Shown here in pieces: positions 1-9,091 of a stretch of DNA of 33,142 bases (position 1 is the stretch's first letter; every line of letters starts with the position of its first letter). The notes under the pieces were generated by a model, which saw nothing but the letters and a program-made list of their open reading frames with translations, made no database searches and was not told where the DNA came from. The position numbers were made by a program, and so were the translations under genes. The DNA lies in assembly GCA_029243545.1 (NCBI GenBank), contig JAQWRV010000010.1, forward strand, positions 1 through 33,142, read 5' to 3'. The stretch is from Rhodospirillaceae bacterium. GTDB lineage: Bacteria > Pseudomonadota > Alphaproteobacteria > Rhodospirillales > Rhodospirillaceae.

Positions 1-618
1 ACGTTCTTTGAGCTTGCCTAGACCGATCTTGATCGGGTTGGAATCATGATCTTCCGCGACGCCAAACATGAGAAATAAGTGCGCGTGTTCCCAGTCAGGT
101 TCGCCAAATTCCCAAAATGATCCACCGATGGAGTAAAAACCACCGGCTGCCATATTGACCGAGCAGAACCCACCATGAGCAGCAAAATTGGGGGTGCCGA
201 ATTGTTTTGCCCACCAGCCCGTGAGTGACTGGCTTTGGTCCCGCCCTGTGAAAAACGCCAACTTTCTCGGATCATCTTTTCGGATGGCACTAAGCCAGCC
301 GGTGGCGGTGTCCAGCGCTTCGGACCATTCGATCTCTTCGAAATCGCCGCTGCCACGCGGCCCAACGCGCTTGAGCGGTTTGCGCAAACGGGCCGGTGAT
401 AGATGGTTCATGATTCCGGCCGCACCCTTGCCACAGAGCACACCCTTATTGACCGGATGATCACGATTGCCTTGGATATACCGGATCTGGCCGTCTTTCA
501 GGAGAACTCGGATGCCACAGCGGCAGGCGCACATATAGCAAGTGGTCGTCTTTACCTCATCGGCGACCAGCGGCGACGTATTGACGCCATCGTTCTCTGA
601 AGGGGCGGGAATGGACAT
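1..618 (-). CDS. Molybdopterin oxidoreductase, SoeA-like (partial, N-terminal 206 residues)
   Basis: The frame is open from an ATG at 618 to the window edge, so the C-terminal part lies outside. The N-terminus has the [4Fe-4S] ligand pattern of DMSO-reductase-family molybdoenzymes: Cys27, Cys30, Cys34 and Cys62, with an extra Cys32 (motif CYMCACRCG). It continues with the sequence FTGRDQ and the block AAHGGFCSVNMAAG, which resembles the catalytic subunit of membrane-bound sulfite dehydrogenase (SoeA) as I remember it. No Tat signal is visible, which fits a cytoplasm-facing SoeA. The family oxidises sulfite to sulfate and passes electrons to quinone through SoeB and SoeC, which would lie beyond the edge. 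It is the last visible gene of a minus-strand run with a rhodanese, which suits sulfur metabolism. A formate, nitrate or other DMSO-reductase family substrate cannot be excluded. Confidence 0.75.
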   Translation of the reverse strand, partial: MSIPAPSENDGVNTSPLVADEVKTTTCYMCACRCGIRVLLKDGQIRYIQGNRDHPVNKGVLCGKGAAGIMNHLSPARLRKPLKRVGPRGSGDFEEIEWSEALDTATGWLSAIRKDDPRKLAFFTGRDQSQSLTGWWAKQFGTPNFAAHGGFCSVNMAAGGFYSIGGSFWEFGEPDWEHAHLFLMFGVAEDHDSNPIKIGLGKLKER

Positions 619-697
619 AAATGTTCTCTCCTGCCTCATGATTGGGAAACAACGGCCTAGAACTGGTTGGGAAATTGGAATTTAGCCGTTATGCGGC

Positions 698-1210
698 TCA
701 GGTCAATCGGTCGACTTCATCTTCGCTCAACGCGCCTGGAACAACGGTGGCTGGAATACCAAGCTGGCCTGCGTATTTTCCCGTGACTGCTTCCACCAGC
801 GGACCGGGTTTCTCACCGGGAGCTGATCCAAGAACTAAAATCGAGATTTCCGGATGCTCGTTGACCAAGGCAAACAATTCTTCGCGGGTTTTGCCTTTGC
901 GAATGAACTTTATGGGCTCAGCGCCAGAATCCTTGATAATTTTCTGGGCATGATGATTAAGAACGTTCTGCGCGGCTACATGAGCCTCCTGCTCCATAAG
1001 GTTGCCCACGCCGAGCCAGTGCTGAAACTCTTTTTCCTGTTCCATATCGATAACGTACAGCAGCGCAACCCTCCCCCCGGTGTGCTTTGCCCTGTTACAG
1101 GTGTAGCGAATGGTTCCGCCGAGCTCCTCCGAATCATCCACTACGACGAGGAATATGCGTCCACTCTCATGACCCACGATATTGTCCCGATGTGCTGCTG
1201 CGGTATTCAT
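698..1210 (-). CDS. Universal stress protein (UspA family)
   Basis: This 170-aa protein has the UspA alpha/beta layout. An early beta strand ends in an acidic pair (LVVVDDSEE), a central segment reads VALLYVID, and the C-terminal part resembles the nucleotide-binding region (LVLGSAPGEKPGP, then GIPATVVP). The classical ATP-binding G-x2-G-x9-G(S/T) pattern is only partly met, so ATP binding is uncertain. Residues 1-15 extend beyond the usual family start. It begins 12 nt after the rhodanese stop and precedes the molybdoenzyme gene on the same strand, so it is probably cotranscribed. Its exact role is unknown; such proteins are usually cytosolic stress or energy-state effectors. Confidence 0.85.
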   Translation of the reverse strand: MNTAAAHRDNIVGHESGRIFLVVVDDSEELGGTIRYTCNRAKHTGGRVALLYVIDMEQEKEFQHWLGVGNLMEQEAHVAAQNVLNHHAQKIIKDSGAEPIKFIRKGKTREELFALVNEHPEISILVLGSAPGEKPGPLVEAVTGKYAGQLGIPATVVPGALSEDEVDRLT

Positions 1211-1222
1211 GGCGTGCCGTTG

Positions 1223-1597
1223 CTAGCCGCTCTCTTTATTAAAGCCTGAGGCGTCCCAAGCTAGGAAGCCGCCTTCCATACGTTTGATGACACCGGTGTA
1301 GGCCGCTTCGATCATTTTTTCAGAGGCCATTCCGCAACGTCTCCCGGACCGGCAATAAAAAACAAGGTGTTTGTCGCCGGGGTCTGGCACAGCAGCTGGG
1401 TCGAAGGCCGACAAGGGAATAAGTATCGCGCCTGGAATATGGGCTTCGTCCCACTCATTTTGCTCACGAACGTCAACGATGACGGCGCTACCTTCATCGA
1501 ACCAGGATTTAATTTGTTCCGGTGAAACGTAGTAAATTTGGTCAGGCGGTAGTGCGGTCATGAAATGCTCTGATGCTATTAACTGGGAAAAAGTCAT
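1223..1597 (-). CDS. Rhodanese-like domain protein
   Basis: This is a single-domain rhodanese of about 124 aa. The active-site loop CRSGRRC places the catalytic cysteine at about residue 82, and the preceding VDVRE...E..HIPGAI segment is the usual CH2A-like region of single-domain rhodaneses. The frame is open further upstream (to 1636) but would then overlap ridA. The ATG at 1597 lies 11 nt after the ridA stop and is preferred; an ATG at 1561 is also possible. Rhodaneses carry persulfide sulfur to acceptors such as cyanide, thiols or biosynthetic partners. Its place between RidA and a SoeA-like enzyme suggests sulfane-sulfur handling linked to sulfite oxidation, which is inference. Confidence 0.9.
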   Translation of the reverse strand: MTFSQLIASEHFMTALPPDQIYYVSPEQIKSWFDEGSAVIVDVREQNEWDEAHIPGAILIPLSAFDPAAVPDPGDKHLVFYCRSGRRCGMASEKMIEAAYTGVIKRMEGGFLAWDASGFNKESG

Positions 1598-1607
1598 TTC
1601 GCCAGAT

Positions 1608-1994
1608 CTAAGTGGGAATAACGGCGATGGCCTCAATTTCTATGAGCAGGTTATCGCGGGCGAGGCACTCGACGCCAAGTAAAGTGCCCGTCGGCGGATG
1701 TTCGAAATCGAAAATTGCGGCTTCGCGTATGGCAGTAGAGAGCTCACTTACACGGCCTTCGTTACAGCCCACGACGAAGTACTTGATATGAACAATGTCC
1801 TCTCCTGAGGCACCGGCTTCGTCTAACGCAATCCTAACGTTATCAAGGGCTTTGGCGGCCTGAGCGGCGAACGAGCCATCCCCAGCCAGGGCGCCATTGA
1901 CGTCCCAGCCTACCTGGCCTGCGAGAAACACTTGCTTGCCTGAATTTGCGACAACCACTTGTGAATAACCGGCTGCCAGACTATTAGCCAGCAT
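1608..1994 (-). CDS. RidA/YjgF/UK114 family protein
   Basis: This 128-aa protein carries the RidA signatures: an N-terminal AGYSQVVVA, then VFLAGQVGWD, and a C-terminal block ending LLIEIEAIAVIPT. Family members form trimers in the cytosol and often hydrolyse reactive enamine/imine intermediates, although this outer clade is biochemically diverse. The annotated ATG at 1994 drops the family-typical INP lead-in, which is encoded in frame just upstream (residues HINPAM). A CTG codon at 2024 has a good Shine-Dalgarno (AGGGGAG at 2031-2037) six nt away and may be the true start. It is the first gene of the minus-strand run with the rhodanese, stress protein and molybdoenzyme. Confidence 0.88.
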   Translation of the reverse strand: MLANSLAAGYSQVVVANSGKQVFLAGQVGWDVNGALAGDGSFAAQAAKALDNVRIALDEAGASGEDIVHIKYFVVGCNEGRVSELSTAIREAAIFDFEHPPTGTLLGVECLARDNLLIEIEAIAVIPT

Positions 1995-2030
1995 CGCCGG
2001 ATTGATATGTGTGAGATGATCCAGTGCAGT

Positions 2031-2037
2031 CTCCCCT
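2031..2037 (-). promoter_or_regulatory. Ribosome binding site pointing to a CTG start for RidA
   Basis: Read on the minus strand this is AGGGGAG, followed by six nt and then CTG at 2024-2022. That codon is in frame with RidA and would restore the conserved INP N-terminus. No ATG, GTG or TTG lies at a suitable distance. Confidence 0.4.
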
Positions 2038-2046
2038 ACCGTCTCT

Positions 2047-2062
2047 TTGGCCTTCTGGCCAA
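2047..2062. repeat. Short perfect inverted repeat TTGGCC-ttct-GGCCAA
   Basis: A six-base-pair perfect hairpin lies in the divergent region between ridA and the ammonium transporter gene. It has no U-tract, so an operator half-site pair is as likely as a terminator. The rest of 2063-2276 shows nothing I can name. Confidence 0.3.
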
Positions 2063-2276
2063 TCCTTTAATTATAACAAAAGGGTACCTGTTTGGGCCTG
2101 CAGCGGGAAGGATCAGGTGCGCAATACCGAGGAAAAACCGCATCTGCCTAATTTTTAATCTGGTAGCCAGACGTTGGAGGTGCATTTGGTTAATTTCTGA
2201 TCAATTAAGTCTTTGTGCGACCAGAGGTGACTACATAAGCCTTTGATTCAGAGAGGAATTATATAAGTAGTTAAAA

Positions 2277-2291
2277 TGGCACAGTTTTTGA
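2277..2291 (+). promoter_or_regulatory. Possible sigma-54 promoter upstream of amt
   Basis: The sequence TGGCAC-N5-TTGA resembles the -24/-12 consensus TGGCAC-N5-TTGC, with the last conserved base A instead of C. It lies about 80 nt upstream of the ammonium transporter start. Transcription of amt genes from sigma-54 promoters under NtrC control is well known, which makes the match more believable. Confidence 0.4.
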
Positions 2292-2369
2292 AAGGGAGGT
2301 TTGAAAGAAAGGGCGAAGGCCCAGGAAAACGCCTGGTAGCGGGCCAAAGCAAGAGAGGGATACTGATCA

Positions 2370-3584
2370 ATGGCTGGAAACGACGTCTTCTTTGTCCTAA
2401 TGGGCGCAATCATGGTTTTGGCAATGCATGCCGGCTTTGCTTTTTTAGAAGTCGGCACTGTTCGCAAAAAGAACCAGGTCAACGCTCTGGTCAAAATCAT
2501 GGTCGATTTTGCCGGCTCGACCATGGCTTATTTCTTTATTGGATACGCAGTGGCCTATGGCATGGGCTTCCTGGTTGGGGCCCCGATTATCAGCGGCGAT
2601 ACCGGTGAAGGCTATGCCCCGCAGGGCTACGATCTGGTCAAATTTTTCTTTCTTTTGACCTTTGCTGCGGCCATCCCCGCCATCATTTCTGGTGGGATCG
2701 CCGAGCGCGCTAGCTTTTATCCCCAATTGGCAGCGACGGTGGTTCTCGTCGCTTTGGTCTATCCCTTCTTCGAAGGCATGGTTTGGAACGGGAATTTTGG
2801 ATTCCAGGATTTCATGGAAACCAACTTTGGTGCGCCCTTCAATGATTTTGCCGGCTCTATTGTTGTGCATGCCATGGGCGGCTGGATTGCCTTGGCTGCC
2901 GTGATCATGCTCGGCGCACGAAGTGGACGCTACCGGACTGACGGCAGTCTTCAGGCGATGCCACCGTCTTCCATTCCTTGGCTGGCGCTAGGCGCGTGGA
3001 TTCTTTCTGTCGGTTGGTTCGGCTTCAACGTGATGAGTGCCCAAAATGTCGAGGGGCTAACCGGCCTCGTTGCAGTGAATTCCTTGATGGCTATGGTCGG
3101 TGGCATTCTCGCAGCGCTGGTGGTTAGCAAGAATGACCCAGGGTTTGTTCACAACGGCGCGTTAGCGGGCTTGGTGGCTGTTTGTGCCGGCTCCAACGTC
3201 ATGCATCCGGTCGGCGCGGCGGTGACGGGTGCTATGGCTGGGGCGCTGTTCGTCTGGGGCTTCAATCAGTGTCAGAACAAATGGAAAATCGATGACGTCC
3301 TCGGTGTTTGGCCCTTGCACGGCATGTGCGGCCTACTTGGCGGCATTATGTGCGGTGTGTTTGGTCTCGAAGCGCTTGGCGGTATGGGCGGGGTGACCTT
3401 TATCTCCCAACTGGTCGGTTCATTGATCGGTGTAGCCTTCGCGCTGGCGGGCGGCTTTATCGTCTACGGCGGGCTTAAAGCGACAGTCGGCATCCGCCTC
3501 ACTGAAGAAGAAGAGTTTCAAGGCGCGGATTTATCGATCCACCGGATCAGCGCCAACCCCGAAGATGGTGTTCAACTTCGGTAG
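2370..3584 (+). CDS. amt: Ammonium transporter, Amt family
   Basis: This 404-aa integral membrane protein has about eleven hydrophobic segments. Family residues are in place: Asp159 followed by AGS, and the twin pore histidines His167 (VVHAMGGW) and His317 (WPLHGMCG), plus the GWFGFN motif after the mid-protein loop. It would import ammonium across the inner membrane as a homotrimer. Unlike E. coli AmtB there is no cleavable signal; the first membrane helix starts within ten residues. The ATG is preceded by a purine-rich AGAGAGGGA. No glnK lies next to it here, so PII control would be in trans. A sigma-54-like site lies upstream. Confidence 0.93.
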   Translation: MAGNDVFFVLMGAIMVLAMHAGFAFLEVGTVRKKNQVNALVKIMVDFAGSTMAYFFIGYAVAYGMGFLVGAPIISGDTGEGYAPQGYDLVKFFFLLTFAAAIPAIISGGIAERASFYPQLAATVVLVALVYPFFEGMVWNGNFGFQDFMETNFGAPFNDFAGSIVVHAMGGWIALAAVIMLGARSGRYRTDGSLQAMPPSSIPWLALGAWILSVGWFGFNVMSAQNVEGLTGLVAVNSLMAMVGGILAALVVSKNDPGFVHNGALAGLVAVCAGSNVMHPVGAAVTGAMAGALFVWGFNQCQNKWKIDDVLGVWPLHGMCGLLGGIMCGVFGLEALGGMGGVTFISQLVGSLIGVAFALAGGFIVYGGLKATVGIRLTEEEEFQGADLSIHRISANPEDGVQLR

Positions 3585-3662
3585 TTTCTCTTTAGACTCT
3601 GCTGCTTCTATAGATTTAGGCGTCGTCACCTTGGGTGGCGGAGCCTTTGTTCTTGCCTAAGC

Positions 3663-4055
3663 CTACTGCTGGTTCGACGTATCGATGTTTTCCACATCGC
3701 GGTGTTTGTGCTGAAGCGCGATCATCAGCGCCTTGACCGGCCGTAATGTTAGCCCCACTGCTATCGCGATTACAATTGGCCAGGTAACGATGTGCACCCA
3801 CATCGGGGGCCGTACCGCTATATCTAGCAGGAGGGCGAGCACAGCAACGATTATGCAAAGCGGCAACATAATGAGGAATGCGGGTCCGTCGCCCGTGTCA
3901 TGACCGTCAAGACCGAGGTGACAAAATGTGCAAGAGTCAGCGACGGTCAGGTAGCCTTTGAACAAGGCCCCTTCGCCACAGCGGGGGCAGCGCCCGAGTA
4001 AGGCGACACGAATAAGGGGAGCGCCGTGACGCTCCCCTGGAGTTTCCGAATTCAT
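3663..4055 (-). CDS. DUF983 family membrane protein
   Basis: This 130-aa protein has an N-terminal zinc-ribbon-like CPRCGEG...CTFCHLGL (two CxxC pairs near residues 23-45), followed by two hydrophobic helices. That is the DUF983 arrangement. In many alphaproteobacteria DUF983 follows the cytochrome c oxidase subunit III gene, as here with a gap of about 12 nt, so a role in oxidase assembly or metal handling is plausible but unproven. It converges with amt at its 3' end. The last ten residues are hydrophilic. Confidence 0.85.
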   Translation of the reverse strand: MNSETPGERHGAPLIRVALLGRCPRCGEGALFKGYLTVADSCTFCHLGLDGHDTGDGPAFLIMLPLCIIVAVLALLLDIAVRPPMWVHIVTWPIVIAIAVGLTLRPVKALMIALQHKHRDVENIDTSNQQ

Positions 4056-4067
4056 CTGGGCTGTGTC

Positions 4068-4889
4068 TTAGAAGGTGCGGACAGGCGCACCCAGCAACCA
4101 GTAGACCCAGACGAACAGGAACAGCCAAACCACATCCACGAAATGCCAGTACCAGGCGGCGGACTGGAATCCGATGTGTTTGTCAGGTGTGAACTGATTT
4201 TTATTCGCTCTTACAGCGCAGACAATCAAGAATGTGGTGCCTACAAAGACATGGAAGCCGTGAAAACCGGTGGCCATGTAGAACGTGGATGGGTAAATGC
4301 CGTCACTCAAGCCAAAGGCTGCATGACCATATTCGTAGACTTGCAGTCCAAGGAACATGACGCCGAGAGCAGCCGTGATCCAAGTCCATTTTGCAGCTTT
4401 CTCATTCATGCCGGCCTCAATATAGAGGTGGGCTCGCGTGACTGTGATGCCGGACGTCAACAGAATAATAGTATTGTAGAACGGGAGGTGCCAGGCATCG
4501 AGAACTTCAATACCTTCCGGCGGCCATTGTAGCGTAGCTGTTGAGAAGCCTAGTGAATGATGGAAGAAGGCCCAAAAGAAAGCTCCAAAAAACATTACTT
4601 CAGATGCAATAAAAAGAACCATGCCGAGGCGCAGGCCGTGGCTGGTTTCTTTAGTGTGAACCCGCTCTTTCACGGACTCCTTGATGACATCGCGCCACCA
4701 CAAAACCATGGTCAAAATGATTAAAACGAACCCGGGAATTATTTTGGCGATACCATTAATTCCGAAAAGCGGCTCTTCATGAAAATAGAATACCGCACCG
4801 ACGGCGAGGGTGAGGGCGGCAAGGGCGCCAACGGCTGGCCAAGGACTTGGGTCGACCATGTGGAAGGGGTGTTTTGCCTGTGCGCTCAT
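4068..4889 (-). CDS. coxC: Cytochrome c oxidase subunit III
   Basis: This 273-aa protein has seven hydrophobic helices, a typical length for subunit III of aa3-type oxidase. Family hallmarks include the N-terminal HPFHMVDPSPWP, the ASEVMFFGAFFWAFFHHSL region, and the C-terminal ATGFHGFHVFVGTTFL and WYWHFVDVVWLFLFVWVYW (the latter binds lipid and ends the fold). Subunit III has no redox centre; it stabilises subunit I and supports proton uptake. It follows ctaG by about 31 nt and precedes DUF983 in the same operon. Confidence 0.96.
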   Translation of the reverse strand: MSAQAKHPFHMVDPSPWPAVGALAALTLAVGAVFYFHEEPLFGINGIAKIIPGFVLIILTMVLWWRDVIKESVKERVHTKETSHGLRLGMVLFIASEVMFFGAFFWAFFHHSLGFSTATLQWPPEGIEVLDAWHLPFYNTIILLTSGITVTRAHLYIEAGMNEKAAKWTWITAALGVMFLGLQVYEYGHAAFGLSDGIYPSTFYMATGFHGFHVFVGTTFLIVCAVRANKNQFTPDKHIGFQSAAWYWHFVDVVWLFLFVWVYWLLGAPVRTF

Positions 4890-4920
4890 AATAGGCTTCC
4901 TCGTACGTTACGCAGGGTGA

Positions 4921-5556
4921 TCAAGAGCCGCCCAATGCGGCGGCGGAAAGTTTAAGAATGGGCTTCGTCTCACGCGTTGAAATCGTATCCGTTTCGTCAT
5001 CTTCAACATCATCTAAGGTCCGATAGAATGTATAGGACAATGTGATGGTTCTGACTTCTTCCGCCAACTCATCTTCTAAGAGAGCCGGATCAACATAGAA
5101 GGTCACCGGCATATCTACCGTTTGTCCTGGCTCCAACGTTTGCTCGGTAAAGCAGAAACATTCAATCTTGGTAAAGTACTGTGCCGCCTTTAGTGGTGTG
5201 ACGTTAAAGGTAGAGATGCCAGTGATTGGCTCATAAGACTCGTTTGTTGCCGTGTAAGAGGCGATGCCTGTCTCACCAAGCTTTAGCGTGATTGATTTCT
5301 CGACCGGCTCAAAAGACCACGCCAAACGACGATCAACATTGGCATCAAAACGCACCGTAATTTCTTCGGTTGAAAGGGTGCGCTCTTCACCGTTGGAAAT
5401 TTGTGGTGTTCCCCCCAACCCCGTGACCTGGCAGATCAAAGTATAGAGTGGAACAAACGCGAACGAGAGGCCGACCATGCACCCCATAACGGTCAAAGCC
5501 GTTATGGCAGTGCGGCGATTGCGTCGCTTTAGGTCAGTCGTCGTCACTCTTGCCAC
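4921..5556 (-). CDS. ctaG: Cytochrome c oxidase assembly protein CtaG (Cox11)
   Basis: This 211-aa copper chaperone inserts CuB into oxidase subunit I. It has one N-terminal membrane anchor (about residues 17-37) and then a periplasmic beta domain. The copper-binding motif ECFCF is present with Cys133 and Cys135, and a further cysteine (Cys42) lies just after the membrane segment, as in Cox11. The start is GTG at 5556, nine nt after the coxA stop, with a weak GCGGAA ahead of it. The order coxA-ctaG-coxC is standard in alphaproteobacteria, and no extra small gene lies between coxA and ctaG here. Confidence 0.95.
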   Translation of the reverse strand: MARVTTTDLKRRNRRTAITALTVMGCMVGLSFAFVPLYTLICQVTGLGGTPQISNGEERTLSTEEITVRFDANVDRRLAWSFEPVEKSITLKLGETGIASYTATNESYEPITGISTFNVTPLKAAQYFTKIECFCFTEQTLEPGQTVDMPVTFYVDPALLEDELAEEVRTITLSYTFYRTLDDVEDDETDTISTRETKPILKLSAAALGGS

Positions 5557-5565
5557 CGTTCCGCT

Positions 5566-8078
<2,513 letters not shown>

Positions 8079-8490
8079 ACTATCTCTCCCTTCCGCTTGC
8101 GTACGGGTCATCGTTTAAGGGGCAGAGACATTGGATTCAACTGATTTCTCATGGTGTTTGATGCAGTGAGACACCAGCGGTTTAAAGCGGGCCCCGATTG
8201 ATCTCCACCACCCTTGGTTTGTCGTCGAAAACACTAGTTTATGCAGCGGGTTAGGTAAAGCGCAGGTGGGAGGGTTTTGAACGCCGTTTTATGGGTCTGA
8301 GGCCGCTTCGCAATGAATGCCGCCAGGGCCCATTTTCTGATTGTGGAAAAGCAACAATAAAATGACATTTTCCGAACCCTGTGATAGACACCGCGCCGGG
8401 CTTAAATGAGCCTCAGGATTACTTTTTATCGCTTTCATCTGATCTTGGTCGTAGGATTTTGATCTGACCTTGGTCGCAGGATTCGGAATC
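8079..8490. promoter_or_regulatory. Divergent intergenic region between the two oxidase operons
   Basis: About 410 nt separate coxB (minus) from the small membrane peptide (plus), and both operons must be promoted from here. A six-base inverted repeat, TGGTGT/ACACCA (8152-8157 and 8171-8176), lies about 75-100 nt upstream of coxB and could be an operator. Near the plus-strand gene there is a 20-bp direct repeat (listed separately). I cannot assign -35/-10 boxes with confidence. Confidence 0.4.
8439..8483. repeat. Imperfect 20-bp direct repeat, 25-bp period
   Basis: The unit CTGATCTTGGTCGTAGGATT (8439-8458) recurs as CTGACCTTGGTCGCAGGATT (8464-8483) with two differences. The pair ends eight nt before the ATG of the small membrane peptide gene. 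Its position and spacing of about two and a half helical turns suggest a regulator site or a local duplication. Confidence 0.6.
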
Positions 8491-8607
8491 ATGAATGAGA
8501 TGCCAACAGATAGAAAACGCATCATCGTGTTCGGCTTTTGCCTCGGCGGAGCGGCCCTTTTCATGTATCTCAGCTTCATCGCCAAGGTTGTGTTCAGTGG
8601 GCCTTAG
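8491..8607 (+). CDS. Small single-pass membrane peptide (38 aa), CoxF-like in layout
   Basis: This short frame encodes 38 residues: a charged N-terminus (DRKR at about 7-10), then a single hydrophobic helix (IIVFGFCLGGAALFMYLSF), then a short tail. It has AGGATTCGG upstream and is followed 34 nt later by the DUF420 gene on the same strand. Alphaproteobacterial oxidase clusters often contain such tiny helix proteins (CoxF-type) next to assembly factors, so a role as an oxidase accessory peptide is plausible. The identification rests on size, topology and neighbourhood only. Confidence 0.5.
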   Translation: MNEMPTDRKRIIVFGFCLGGAALFMYLSFIAKVVFSGP

Positions 8608-8641
8608 GCACGTCAGCGGCTCCGGCGAGAGGTAGTCAGAT

Positions 8642-9073
8642 ATGCCAACGGTTGAGATCCTTCCGCATGTGAATGCTGTATTGAACAGTACTTCCCTCGT
8701 TTTACTCGTGATCGGCTTCGTTTTAATCAAAGCAGGGCGGCGAGAGGCGCACAGGAAAGCCATGATTGCCGCTATCTGCGTGTCGGCGGTTTTTCTTGTT
8801 TCCTATCTGACCTATCACTTTACAGCCCCCATTTTTAAGTTTCCAGGCACCGGCTGGGCTGTCCCTGCCTATTTCACGCTCTTGGTGTCCCATGTGGTGC
8901 TCGCAACCATCGTGACTCCTATGGTGATCGTAACGGCGTGGCGCGCCCTTCATGGACAATTTGAATTGCACAAAAGGATCGCCAGATATACTTGGCCGGT
9001 GTGGATCTTTGTCACAGTCTCCGGCGTCGCCGTATACACGATATTATACCATGTCTATACCGCTCCGGTTTAG
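8642..9073 (+). CDS. DUF420 family membrane protein
   Basis: This 143-aa protein has four hydrophobic helices and scattered histidines at helix ends (HVN, EAHRKAM, TYHFTAP, SHVVLATIV, HKRIARYTWP), matching DUF420. The Bacillus member (CtaM/YozB) is needed for assembly of heme-copper oxidase, so an assembly role is likely. The start has GAGAGG upstream. It sits between the small membrane peptide and the oxidase subunit I-like gene, and with ctaB forms a plus-strand accessory operon divergent from the structural cox genes. Confidence 0.85.
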   Translation: MPTVEILPHVNAVLNSTSLVLLVIGFVLIKAGRREAHRKAMIAAICVSAVFLVSYLTYHFTAPIFKFPGTGWAVPAYFTLLVSHVVLATIVTPMVIVTAWRALHGQFELHKRIARYTWPVWIFVTVSGVAVYTILYHVYTAPV

Positions 9074-9091
9074 AGAGTAATACTGGTCATT

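Noticed and set aside
4026-4532. Long plus-strand frame across coxC
   Set aside because: It is antisense to a fully supported coxC and shows no family features; similar shadows over coxA, coxB, chrR and the lipid genes were left out for the same reason.
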